From assembly GCA_014155875.1 (NCBI GenBank), contig JACEFZ010027920.1:62001-126000 (forward strand): a stretch of 64,000 nt of DNA. Direction: 5' to 3'. Both the position numbers and the translations under genes were made by a program. Positions within the stretch are counted from its first letter, which is position 1. Each line of letters starts with the position of its first letter. Shown here piece after piece: positions 30,265 through 42,715 of the stretch. Origin of the DNA: Cepaea nemoralis (Eukaryota > Mollusca > Gastropoda > Stylommatophora > Helicidae). The notes under the pieces were generated by a model. It did no database searches. It saw nothing but the letters and a program-made list of their open reading frames with translations, and was not told where the DNA came from.

Positions 30265-32555
30265 AACTTCTTCTTCTTCTTCTTCAGCGTTCCGAGCCAT
30301 TGGGGTTCTTTGCTGCAGATACAATCCGTCTCCATTCGTCTCTCTGGTTGTCCTTCTCTTGCCAGTCGTTGATTCCAAGTGCTTGTAGATCTGTATATAT
30401 ATTATCTCTCCACCGTCTTCTTCGTCTACCTCGGGGTCTACGGTCATTTATTTCTTGAGTGTAAGCGAGTTTTGTTTCCCTATTATCTTCCATTCTTTCT
30501 ATATGCCCCAGCCATTGTAGTCTATTAGCCTTCATGATACCAGTGATTAGCGGGGACTTAAAAAGATCAGACCATGCCGAAAAAAATACTCAAAATATTT
30601 TGTATAACGTTTATTCAAAGAAAATCATATATACATTGTTAAGGAGCGTGATTCATCTTCCTATTCTAAACAGATCATAAATATCTTTGTTACTTCTTCT
30701 TTTCCACTCTCCGCGTTGTGTATCCCTAATGGGTACAAAGATGCGTCTTAAAACTTTGTTCTCAAAGGTTTGTAACAAAACTTCGTCTCCTTTCGTTGTA
30801 CTCCAGGTTTCAGTGCAATACGGCACATCTGGTCTGATCAGTGTTTTGCATATTGTGATTTTGGTGTTACGAGATAGCACATTTGATTTTAGTAGATGTT
30901 GTAGTGCATAGTATATCTTATTTCCAGAATTGATTCTAGTTTGTATTTCTTCCCTTATGATGTTGGAGCAGTTGAAGATTGTACCCAGGTATTTGTATGT
31001 TTCCGTTCTTTTAATGGTCATGTTATCTATTTGTATAGGCCCTATGGCCAGAGTTTTTAGCCTTTCCTTCTCTTGAAATTACCATATATTCTGTCTTATC
31101 TTGGTTGATAACCAGCTCCATCTGTTGGGCTTTTTCCTTTAAGTGAGTCAATATTTCTAATGTCCTTTGTTCATTTTCCCCTATAATATCTATATCATTT
31201 GCATAACCAAGCAGCTTGGATGTTCCTCCAATATCACATTCCTCCTTTACCTTCCTTACAACTTTCTCTAGAGCCAGATTGAAGAGTAGCGGCGATAGTG
31301 CATCACCCTGTTTCAAGCCAGATGTTATTTGGAAAGGGTCTGATTTCCTGCCTTTATATGTTACTATATTATAAGTATCTTCCATGCATAGTCTGGTCAT
31401 GTTGATTAACTTCCTTGGTATTCCAAATTCCTGCATAGCATTCCATAGACTATTCCTATGGACACTATCATAAGCCTTTTTAAAATCCACAAAAATGTTA
31501 TGGAGATCTCTTTTATATTCTCAATTTTTCTCGGCTATTTGTCGTAAGATAAATATCTGATCTATTGTTGATCTGTTTTGTCTAAAACCCGCCTGGTAGT
31601 CACCTAATATGTCTTCTGAATATGGTTTTAGTCTATTTAGTAATACTGTGGATAGTATCTTATAGCTTGTGGACAGTAGTGATATTCCTCTATAATTTTC
31701 ACATTGGAACTTGTCTCATTTCTTAAAGATAGGTATCAATAATGACTCTTTCCAGTCAGGGGGTAATTCTTCTGTCCTCCAGATTTTTATTATTAGTTCG
31801 TATAGCTTTAGATGTAATGCATGGCCACCTGCCTTTATAAAGTCAGCAGTAATTCCATCAGCCCCAGTTGCCTTATTGTTTTTAAGTCGTTTGATTACAT
31901 ATAGGATTTCTTCAAATGCAGGTTCTTCAATTTGTGGTTCACGCGTTAGAATATCTTCCTGTGGGAAAGTATTACTTGGAGCTTCACAATTTAGTAATTC
32001 AACAAAATATTCTTTCCATGTGTTGCACATTTCCTCATTGGTATTTATCATATTCCCATTTTTGTCTTTTAAACCATATGTGTTGTGTTGGTCGTTTCAT
32101 TGACTTCAGTTCTTTAAAAAAAACTTTCTGGATTCGTTTTTCTGGTGATTAGTTTCCATATCTTTGATTATATTACTCTTATATTCTCGCTTCTGCTGTC
32201 GAACTATTTTTGTAGCCTCTTTACATTCATTTTTATATTGCTCTTCCTTTTGGATGTTGTTGATGTCATTTAACCATAAATGTCTGGCATTCTTTTTCCT
32301 AATGACTGCTTCTTCACATTTTTGATTGAACCATCTGTTCTTTCTATGCGTGGTTAACACACCGAGACATTCTTCTGCGGTAGATTGAATTGCATTCTTG
32401 ATGTTCAACCAAGTTTGGTTTCCTCCAAAGGGTTTTGCAGAGTTTCAAGTTTACGTTTTATTTCATCTGTAAATTTCTCTTTGACTGTAATTTCTTGTAG
32501 TTTTTCTCTGTTATATGTTGGGTGTAATCTTTGTAATTTAGTATAGTATTAGAGA
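30265..32555 (-). pseudogene. LINE-B ORF2 (RT), inserted antisense in LINE-A
   Basis: Minus strand, from the 5' side: pre-RT (RKNRWFNQKCEEAV near 32340), WKEYFVELLNCE, LKNNKATGADGITADFIKAG near 31850, PIFKK-stop-DKFQCENYRGISLL near 31700, then VDFKKAYDSVHRNSLW, SGLKQGDALSPLLF near 31310, YANDIDIIGENEQ near 31200 and YKYLGTIFNCSN. It ends with LQWLGHIERMED and GRRRRRWRDNIY to NPNGSER-stop near 30284. The catalytic box reads YAND rather than YADD, and at least two stops break the frame. The ORF start and endonuclease are missing (5' truncated). The clade is uncertain. Confidence 0.85.
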
Positions 32556-32775
32556 AATTAGACGTTGAGAGTCAAATCTGTTTGGCCACGTTATGAGAAG
32601 AAATAAACTAGAAGACTTGATGACAACTGGCAATAGTGAGGGGAAAATAACAAGGGGAAGGCAGAGAAGTAATTATCTGGATGGCGTGGTCCAAACAAGA
32701 ACACAGAGCTGATTCGCGACTTTGGGGATCATGTGAGATGGCGAAACATCTCCGCCAACGCTTGCCGGCCTGGCA

Positions 32776-33030
32776 CATGATGATGGTGATTTCAGTATAT
32801 TGCGTCTATGCGGATTCTAAGAAGTTATCAGAAGGTGTCATTCGGCAATTAATATCAAGAGCCGGTTTAGATGTGCTTCTTGTAGGACTCGCTCATTTGC
32901 TTTTCTGATCATAATATTGTTTGCATTTCCCTCAGAAACCACATTTCCACTGCCATTAGATGTTTTTCAGCTTTTTGGGTCAATGTCGTCCACCTTTCAC
33001 ATCTACACAAAAGCCGTAATATATTTAAGG
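32776..33030 (-). pseudogene. LINE-A family fragment, opposite strand
   Basis: Minus strand near 33010-32930 reads VDVKGGRH, then KAEKHLMAVEMWFLR in a shifted frame, the same region as LKSVKMWFLR in LINE-A. It meets the plus-strand LINE-A end tail to tail. Confidence 0.55.
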
Positions 33031-33055
33031 ATATTGACCGAAAAATATATAGAAG

Positions 33056-33058
<3 letters not shown>

Positions 33059-33143
<85 letters not shown>
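33059..33143. repeat. (AT)n microsatellite
   Basis: About 42 uninterrupted AT dinucleotides; cruciform-prone. A G16 run lies at 33261-33276. Confidence 0.97.
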
Positions 33144-33144
<1 letters not shown>

Positions 33145-33145
<1 letters not shown>

Positions 33146-34800
33146 TATATTTTATAGACTACAAGACAGCTTTTGTCAGAGTACAACATGAACGATTAAT
33201 TACATTAATAAAACTGTGATTTACTGCCAATATAGTACCTTAGCGGTGTATGATGGGATGGGGGGGGGGGGGGGGGGTCTTTGAGCCTGAGGAATTAAGG
33301 CCGCCTGGCTAGTGCAGTCGCCGCGAACTGTGCAGGTTAGGATTTTCTTGTTGCTCCCGACAGAAAAAAAATTCCACACCTTACCGAGGGATCGATAATA
33401 TATATTGTATGCCTACACAAGGTAAAAGAAGCTTAGCATTGATATACTGATATATTTGTTCAGTAGTATTTGACACAACAGTTACGTATCGGAATCTGCT
33501 CCGACATACACATATTGCATACAGAGTCAGGAAATAGCTTCAACTGATTTCAATGCTTGCAGAGGCACTTGAGCATCGGAAACTTATACGCGCACTGGTC
33601 ACTAGTTTGAACATACCGGACATCGCAGCGCTGTTTTGAAGAACAAACAGTATGGTACCGTACATTGTATGAAATTATTAGAAGTTGCTTAAATAACATT
33701 GTTATTTTAGAATGTCCAGCATTAACTGCTACAACTATGTGTGGGAAAAGAAACTGGACGTCAAAGACAGATTATAGGAAACAGTGGAGTCCATACTCGA
33801 TATAGTTCATACATGTATCGAAGATAGTAGGCCTTACTGGAACACTGCTCTGTCGGTACACACGCATTGGACATTTGGGAGCAACATCGATAGAATACTA
33901 TCAGCATGGAGAAGTATCGGTTACCAGGAGGATTTTATCTTACAGCGTCGATGCATTTTGGATTCCAACATAGACAGGAAGACATTATTTTCACATAATA
34001 CGAAACGACACCACCTTCATCACAACATACGCCACACCACTGAACCTGGACAATACATAACTCAACTCACAGTGACGATCAACATACACTGGCAATGTCT
34101 ACGATTATTTTACGCGTTGTAACGTGGTCGGTGACAGGCTCTCTGCCTAGAGTGCTACCAAAATAACCGCACTGTAACACAGCAGTAATCAAGTCAATCA
34201 CTGACTTTCTTCATCAACTGAATACAACGTAACGACGAAGGACACCAATAACATTATTTAAGGCGAGTACAATTTTTATTTGTTGATTGTTATTTTCATT
34301 ACTTTTTAATTATGTGCAACCAAATATATCAACAAAGTAGCGATGACAAAATCATTAAAACAAATTAGTGGGCGGTTGGTAGGTCTTTCTTAAATAGTTA
34401 AGTTCACTTGATTAATTAAGAAAGCGTTTAGTGTTGGCAATCGTCAGGTCGGTACGAAGTTATTTATATCGATCTCACGGGTGACAGCACTTATTTGTTG
34501 TCTCGTTACATTTGTGTAGTAGTAAGTTAGGGGTTATTTCAAGCTTACAGGAGGAAAATTATTAGTTAGTAGTAGTGTCTTTATCAATATACATATGTGG
34601 TTACGTCACACGTCACTCGTTTTATATCATTGTTAACTGTCTAGTGTTATATATTCTTTATACTGAATATATTTCTAATACTATTTTGTTATTTACATAT
34701 AGTAACACTTTACACATTTCTATAGGGTTAAAGTTACTGAAGTTCTATTGTTGAATTTATTGTTGAGTTGAAGTTGACAGTTTGTTCAACATTTGATATA
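33145..34800. other. No recognised gene; possible 5' flank of gypsy element
   Basis: A weak tRNA-like stretch (GCCTGGCTAGTGCAGTCG, 33304-33321) is the only motif noted. The frame at 33784-34122 shows no domain. A 5' LTR would be expected here, but I could not match any block to a downstream partner by eye. Confidence 0.4.
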
Positions 34801-34901
34801 TTGTTTACTCTCGATTGAACGTACTTCCATATCGTCGATTTCCTTTGCATTTTTGCACTGCTCTACATTATTTCAGCTGGAGTAGGTATAGCTCAGAGGA
34901 C

Positions 34902-35207
34902 ATGTCAACTCTACAAGACTTTAGGAATATGGGAAGAAGGTCTGGTTTGACTGGTCGCGAGCTTGCAAAGTGGGCCAGACAAGAGTTTAAATTATTCCAA
35001 AGACAACAGAAGGAAGAGCAAGAAGTACGAGCAATTTTAGCTGAAAGATCGGAAATGTTAGCAGGAGAGAAAAGAAGGAAACAACTACAAATATATGAAA
35101 CTAACACAGTGTTGATCATCGGGGATGACGAAGACATAGAACACACTCTTATCACTCAACAAGCATGGGTTAATGGAGTATCAACGACCTGTATTAGAGG
35201 ACACTAG
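34902..35207 (+). pseudogene. Gypsy-type gag N-terminus joined to protease region
   Basis: The frame from an ATG at 34902 gives a Lys/Glu-rich helix (SGLTGRELAKWARQEF, ERSEMLAGEKRRKQLQ). I recognise this as the start of a molluscan/arthropod Ty3/gypsy gag. The frame then passes, without a capsid or zinc-knuckle region, into DDEDIEHTLITQQAWVNGV, which is protease-proximal. The capsid has been lost in frame. The frame ends at a stop (35205) just where the protease active site should follow. Confidence 0.6.
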
Positions 35208-35440
35208 TTCAGCTATTGTGGGAGTCGATCACAAGCTAATAAACGAAAGTGATTACACAGGTAATATTATTGGTTGCAGAACGTTCGGGGGTACCATAGA
35301 AACATACAAGACCGCATGGGTCATGATTGATTGCCCATATTACGAAGGTAAAGTATGTGCAGCAGTATTGCCAAACCCTGGTGCTGGGTTAAAGTTGGTA
35401 ATATCCCGAATGCCAAAGATTTCGTTCGGAAAGTAACCGT
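35173..35440 (+). pseudogene. Retrotransposon aspartic protease remnant
   Basis: In the next frame, EDTSSAIVGVDHKL carries the D-T-S active-site triad. YTGNIIGCRTFGG and YYEGKVCAAVLPNPG follow as the flap and second-strand region of gypsy proteases. A further frameshift near 35395 returns to GNIPNAKDFVRKV. Two frameshifts in under 300 bp mean it is not made as one protein without recoding. Confidence 0.65.
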
Positions 35441-36660
35441 CGAACACAAACCTGACGAGACACTCACAAGTACAAGTACCCAAGTTCACATGACGCAAGA
35501 AGAAAACGAAGAAGAAAAAACGCAAGTAGAGCAAGATACATCAACTGTTGACGAACACGATGTAACACAACAGAGTGATAACACAACAGTAAATAATTGC
35601 GAACACCAAGATATTCACAAGGTAGACAGACCCAAACACGAAGAAATAAATTCTTCTTCGATGAGTATAACTGAGGATCAAAAACAAGTCAAGCGTGATT
35701 ACATGTCTTTAAATGACATCTTTCTAAAACATTCAAAAATGAAATCAAAAGCTACACGCACTGGTTGTTACACGCAAAAGTTACATGCACAACACGCACA
35801 ACCTATTGAACAATCAAAATGGGATCTTATAACCATGTTTATTGCTCAAATCATAACTTTGGCAAAGTCAACCAGTCCGCAGGTTGAATGTGTCGTCACG
35901 AACAGTTACGCACGAACAAAGAGATATGTTATTTGTGCCAGTACAAACATGTTCGCACATGTCAAGAATACATAGTATAAACGGGTTCATACGAACAAAA
36001 AGGCATATCATAAACATACACACAGAAATAAAGAAGTGTAGCACAAATATACACACAAAAGCAAGAAATATATTACATACATACGCACAAAAGTCAAGAA
36101 GTGTGTCACAAACGTACACACAGAAGTCAGGAGGTGTAATTACACACATGCACGCTGAAGTTAAAGAGTATGTCACTAACATATATGCACAATCAAAGAA
36201 ATACATTACTTGCGGCATTGCAACTATATACTCACAAGTCAAGAGAGGATATACACAAACCATAAATAAACTTATAAATTGGTTAACAGACACCGAGAAA
36301 TACACCACAAACACTTGTGCGCAAGTCAAAACAAAGGTAATAAACTTTAGCATACAAACAAAACTATACGTTACGAAGTTAAGAGGTAAATGCAAAGAAC
36401 ATTACAGAAAACAAACTACACTTATCTTTGCTTACTATGGTTACTTGTCTTACTTCTGGTACAGATTTGCCAAACATACCTCATTGCAGCGTATGCATTA
36501 CATATCATACACAAGAGTGAAAACTAAAACATTGTTCCAAGCAACAAAGTTACAATGTGCAAATATTGGCATGCGTGCAGAAGAGAGATTCTATAGATTT
36601 GAAACAAAGAAAGAAAGGGAAAAAAATAGAATAAAAGGAAGAATGAAAGGAAAAAAATAA
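35395..36660 (+). pseudogene. Post-protease spacer ORFs with short internal repeats
   Basis: The first frame (to 35975) is acidic (QEENEEEKTQVEQD) and ends HVKNT-stop. The overlapping frame (to 36660) has six or more 11-14-residue repeats, such as YAQKSRSVSQT, YTQKSGGVITH and MHAEVKEYVTN, then an aromatic stretch (IFAYYGYLSYFWYRFA) and a basic end (KEREKNRIKGRMKGKK). It sits where gypsy elements place the linker between protease and RT. I do not recognise the repeat domain. RT does not follow until 39.1 kb. Confidence 0.5.
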
Positions 36661-38969
<2,309 letters not shown>

Positions 38970-39064
38970 TAGACAAGTGTGATAGCCTGTTCCCTTCACC
39001 CCAGAGAAGCTGTTGACATCGAGGACACACACCAAAATTTAAGGAATCACCTGGACAAATACAC

Positions 39065-39574
39065 ATGGTGATGGTAGGAAATCAGAATAAAAGCAGAGAG
39101 CAGGAATTGTTGGGACAGCTGAAGGCTCAGCCAGAGCATAGGGATCTTTTAGAAAAATTCGTGAAGAAAAATCAGGATGCTTATGCATTAAATGACCTGG
39201 AAATAGGTAAGACCAGGACGGTCACTATGGAGATAGATACTGGGAACCATCCCCCAATAAGCTTGAGGCTTTATAGGACGCCTTTCATAAATAGGGAGAT
39301 AGTAGATAAGGCAATAGAGAACATGCTGAAGGCAGGGATTATAGTAAGATCAAAATCAGAATGGCGGTCGCCGATCGTTATTGTCACCAAGAAGGACGGT
39401 TCTCATCGGTTTTGTTGCGATTATCGAGCGCTGAATAAAATCACCAAGAATGTGGCGTATCCCTTGCCAGTAATAGATGACATACTGGGGCTTCTTAATG
39501 GCTCTAATTTCTTTACAACGTTACACGCCAGGTCGGGGTGTCGGTGTATCCCTATGTCGCATGACGCTCAATAG
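39065..39574 (+). pseudogene. Ty3/gypsy reverse transcriptase, N-terminal half
   Basis: The frame contains IDTGNHPPISLRLYRTP, MLKAGIIVRSKSEWRSP, IVTKKDGSHRFCCDYRALN and AYPLPVIDDIL, the fingers and palm of a Ty3/gypsy RT. The first catalytic position reads TLHARSG where the family has LDARSG, so the Asp is changed to His. The frame then stops at 39572. It is dead as an enzyme. Confidence 0.85.
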
Positions 39575-39586
39575 AAGAGTGCTTTT

Positions 39587-40445
39587 TTGCACTCATGTAG
39601 GCTCTTCGAATTTCTGCGTATGTCTTTTGGGATTCGAACTTCCCCCAGCCATTATATGCTATTAATGAATCAGGTTTTGGCAGGGATGCAGAGATTTGCA
39701 TTGGCCTATATAGATGACATTTTGATATATACGTCGGGGGATGTAGAGGATCATCTAGAACATGTAAGTTTGGTCTTTGATAGGTTGAGACAACATGAAG
39801 TCAAACTCAAACTGAGTAAATGCGAATTCCTGAAAACTGAAACCAAATATTTAGGCTTTGTAATCAACAGAGAAGGCATAAAACCAGATGAGGAGAAATT
39901 GAGGGTAATCAGGGATCTACCTCCCCCAACCACCGGGCGAGAAGTTACAGGGTTCATCGGGATGTGTGGATATTATAGAAGGTTCATCCCTAACTTTTCA
40001 CAAATAGCAGAACCTATTATCAATTTAACCTGCAAATATGCAAGATTCAAATGGAGTGACGAGTGCCAGAAAGCATTTGATTTCCTTAAGCATAGTCTGA
40101 CTGTAGTTCCGTTACTGGCACATCCGAACTTGGACAAACAACTGACGTTGTATACGGATGCTTCGGATAATGCCATCGGTGCCTGTTTGACGCAGGCATA
40201 TGAAGAAGAGGACTCAGGTATACCAGGAATTCAGAACAAAAAAACCGATTTATTTCCTTTCACATAAATTAATTAGGACGCAGAGAAAATGGGCCACTGT
40301 TGAGAAGGAAGCATATGCTATTCATTATGCGTTGCAAAAATTGATTATATACATAATGCTACCTTTGTTATCAAAATTGATCAACTGCCATTGAAATCCT
40401 TGTTTGAGTACCGGTTCAAAACCGGAAGATTCAGACGTGGGCTAT
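39587..40445 (+). pseudogene. Ty3/gypsy reverse transcriptase palm and RNase H
   Basis: It continues with FLRMSFGIRTSPSHY, the second catalytic box as LAYIDDILIYT, KCEFLKTETKYLGFVI, the thumb (GYYRRFIPNFSQIAEPI) and the RNase H start (LTLYTDASDNAIGACL). A frameshift near 40235 breaks RNase H, whose remaining sequence (KWATVEKEAYAIHYAL) continues in another frame to about 40390. The YIDD box and RNase H Asp are intact. Confidence 0.85.
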
Positions 40446-41091
40446 GAATTTACAGAGGTATAATGCAAAAATTGAATATATTTCAGGAAAAGAGAATACC
40501 TGTGCCGATTTGCTATCTAGAATACCATACCCAGAAGAGTCGACAGCAGGAGATGCAGGTGAGCCAGAGATAGATGATCGAACTTGTCAGGTGGACGTAA
40601 TAAATTCTGGTAAGTTAATTAGAGAGATTTTGGACAGCCCGATAGAAGGAGAAGAAGCCTCAGAGCGGACAGTAGCAAGATCGCCGTTCCTGGAGTTTGC
40701 TATGAAGAAAGAACAATAAAAAGAAATGAAGGTGCAAGAAATAAAATAGAAATTAAAAGAGAACGGAGAATTTTTTTTAAAGAAAAGCTTTATTGAATTA
40801 CAGGAAGATGGACAATTATATTACGTAACAGAAAAGGGAGCAGAAGGAAAGCTGCGGAAATATGTCCCAAAACATTTGGAATTGGAAGTGTTGAAGGTAT
40901 ACCATGAGCTCAACGGGCATCTTGGAAGAGATAAGGTGTGTGATGCCATCAGCCTCAAGTATTACTCGCCAAATCTATTCAAAAGCATTTGTGAACATGT
41001 AGGAGCCTGTGAAGAATGTAGGTTGAGAAATATGAAGGAAATCAAGTGCCCGCTACAGGAAACTGATGTGCCCCAATGTCTAATGCAGTAA
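40446..41091 (+). pseudogene. Ty3/gypsy RNase H end and integrase zinc-binding domain
   Basis: 40446-40719: NLQRYNAKIEYISGKENT and CADLLSRIP, the connection end typical before integrase. A stop at 40717 and several more to 40760 follow. 40876-41091: YHELNGHLGRDKVCDAI and HVGACEECRL give the HHCC zinc finger of integrase. TAA at 41089 interrupts just before the catalytic core. Confidence 0.8.
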
Positions 41092-41924
41092 ATAAGTCTA
41101 GACATATCAGGGCCCCATCCACGGACATTTTATGGAAACTAGTACTTATTACACATAGCAGACTGTTACAGCTTATGGCCTGAGATATATCCGATCCCCG
41201 ATAAAAGGGCAGATACCATCATAACCATATTTTTACAGGAGTACATGCCGAGATTTGGAAGTCCACAAACGATACTCACTGATAATGGGAAGGAATTTGT
41301 AAATGCAAATTTCAAAAAATTAATGAGAGAGATGCATATTCGTCACATTAAGACTTCGATATACAATCCGTGGGCGAACTCGAAAAATGAACGTCAACAT
41401 CGCACTTTATATAACATCTTAGCCAAGAATGTTGAGGAGCATAGTAGAGACTGGGACTTATATCTAGGGCCTGCCTTGGGAGCGATTAGGATAAACAAGA
41501 ACGAAAGCACACAATTCTCGCCATTTTATTTGGTGTATGGTAGGGAACCGATATTATCCATTGATAATTTGTTAAAACCAAGACGGGAGTATATGGGAGA
41601 AAATTTCCACGAAACCATATTACAAGAAATGCACAAGGTCCATGTAAGACTGAGCAGAAATGTGAATAAAGCCAGTGAAAGAAGAAGGATATATGCAGAT
41701 CACAATACAAAGCTACAAGAATTGAAGGTAGGAGATCGGGTATATTATAAGAAACATAAGAGAGGTTCTAAATTCGACAATTACTGGGTGTCAGGTTATT
41801 ATATTTTAGAAAAATTAGGCCCCGTGTTCTATTTTATCAAGAACCAATTGTCAGGACACACAGCGCGGGTACACGTACGACATTTGAGAAGAGACGATCA
41901 AGAGGAAGTCGGAATGTTTCATCC

Positions 41925-42005
<81 letters not shown>

Positions 42006-42027
42006 AGGAGGCAGGCTACGTATGTGA
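41092..42027 (+). pseudogene. Ty3/gypsy integrase catalytic core and C-terminus
   Basis: The core starts LDISGPHP (first Asp), then a TAG at about 41140, then LTDNGKEFVNA (second Asp) and NSKNERQHRTL (Glu), so the D,D-35-E residues survive. PFYLVYGREPI and KVGDRVYYKK then VHVRHLRRDD form the C-terminal part. A GA microsatellite (41929-42003) is read as an Arg-Glu run before the stop at 42025. Confidence 0.85.
41929..42003 (+). repeat. (GA)n microsatellite inside integrase frame
   Basis: About 37 GA repeats. They keep the frame open and encode alternating Arg and Glu at the end of the integrase. Confidence 0.95.
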
Positions 42028-42715
42028 TTCCCCCAGAAGTAAAGAAAGTAAGCGATCATGAAATAGTTCTTCCAGGAACGTATGATGGGTCGGATGAACG
42101 ACGGTCTGTTTCAGGTTCACCAGACCTAACCATGGAAGAAGGAAGCACCACCGCTAAAATTAATATTGGACGCAACCTGTCAGACAGTGATAGTGGTATT
42201 TCTTTTGAAGAAACAGATACTCCGTACAAAAACACCTCAGACAGTGATAGTGGTATTTCTTTTGAAGAAACAGAAACTCCGTACAAAAACACCAGACAGG
42301 CTTTAAAAAGAAAATTAGATAGCCAAAAGGAAAGGGAGCCGGTCTCTCTGGCTGTGGGGTTACAACACTTTCTCTCTGTAATCCCGTTTATCACGCAGAG
42401 TCTCGTAGCGGAGCGAGAGCTGAGGCGGTTCGACCCCCGCTCGTGACTTGCGGGATACTGAGCCGGCCGCTCAGAAAGCAATGGCAAACTACTGAGCGTA
42501 ATCTTGCCAAGAGATCAACATACAGCTGAAAGATGCTGGTGTTGACAGCTAAGTCCTGTAAAGGATATGCTAAAAAAAAAAAAAAGGAAAGGGAGATTAA
42601 AAGGATGAGAAAAATTAGGCGAAATTCGTCCGATGAGGATTCTGTACCTATCTTGGAAAGACTGCAGAGGATACAAGACAGAGAAGCTAGGCTGGAAGTT
42701 GAATAGAGAAACATA
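42024..42715 (+). pseudogene. Post-integrase ORF with duplicated 20-residue repeat, split by SINE
   Basis: The frame contains two copies of SDSDSGISFEET(D/E)TPYKNT (42180-42295), a short acidic repeat. The sequence is cut by SINE family C (42339-42581). The frame resumes in IKRMRKIRRNSSDED and LERLQRIQDREARLE-like sequence to about 42705. Some gypsy elements carry an extra frame after integrase. This one looks neither like an envelope with a signal peptide and membrane span nor like any family I can name. Confidence 0.5.
42339..42581 (+). mobile_element. tRNA-derived SINE, family C, with 14-bp target duplication
   Basis: AAAAGGAAAGGGAG stands at 42325-42338 and again at 42582-42595. The head reads CTCTGGCTGTGGGGTTACAA, the B box GCGGTTCGACCCCCGC, the body GCTCAGAAAGCAATGGCAAA and the tail CCTGTAAAGGATATGC followed by about 14 A. 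It is the best-defined member of the family and among the youngest. It postdates the gypsy ORF. Confidence 0.92.

Larger units (their letters stand above)
27105..32775 (+). pseudogene. LINE-A (RTE-like) ORF2, interrupted by three insertions
   Basis: Plus-strand pieces in order: endonuclease end (QIDYILINRRFRNALK near 27120), RT motifs (FTDYTKAFDKVRHGN near 28340-28390, the catalytic box as IRYADNTVLIAD near 28645 with one Asp changed to Asn), a C-terminal block (WMKSGQPEKHLKSV, MWFLRNMQRTPWTDR near 30135-30230) and the end (SNLFGHVMRRNKLEDLMTTG near 32570-32640, then to about 32775). It is interrupted by an 81-bp tailed insertion (28180-28260), a Helitron (28807-29920) and LINE-B in reverse (30265-32555). 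Stops and frameshifts are many. It is the oldest layer here. Confidence 0.8.

Noticed and set aside
35868..36395. Hydrophobic minus-strand ORF of 175 codons resembling a membrane protein
   Set aside because: Reverse reading of the short repeats in the gypsy spacer ORF, which explains its periodic Cys/Phe pattern.
42024..42446. Envelope gene of an errantivirus-like element
   Set aside because: No signal peptide, membrane span or cleavage site; acidic short repeats instead.
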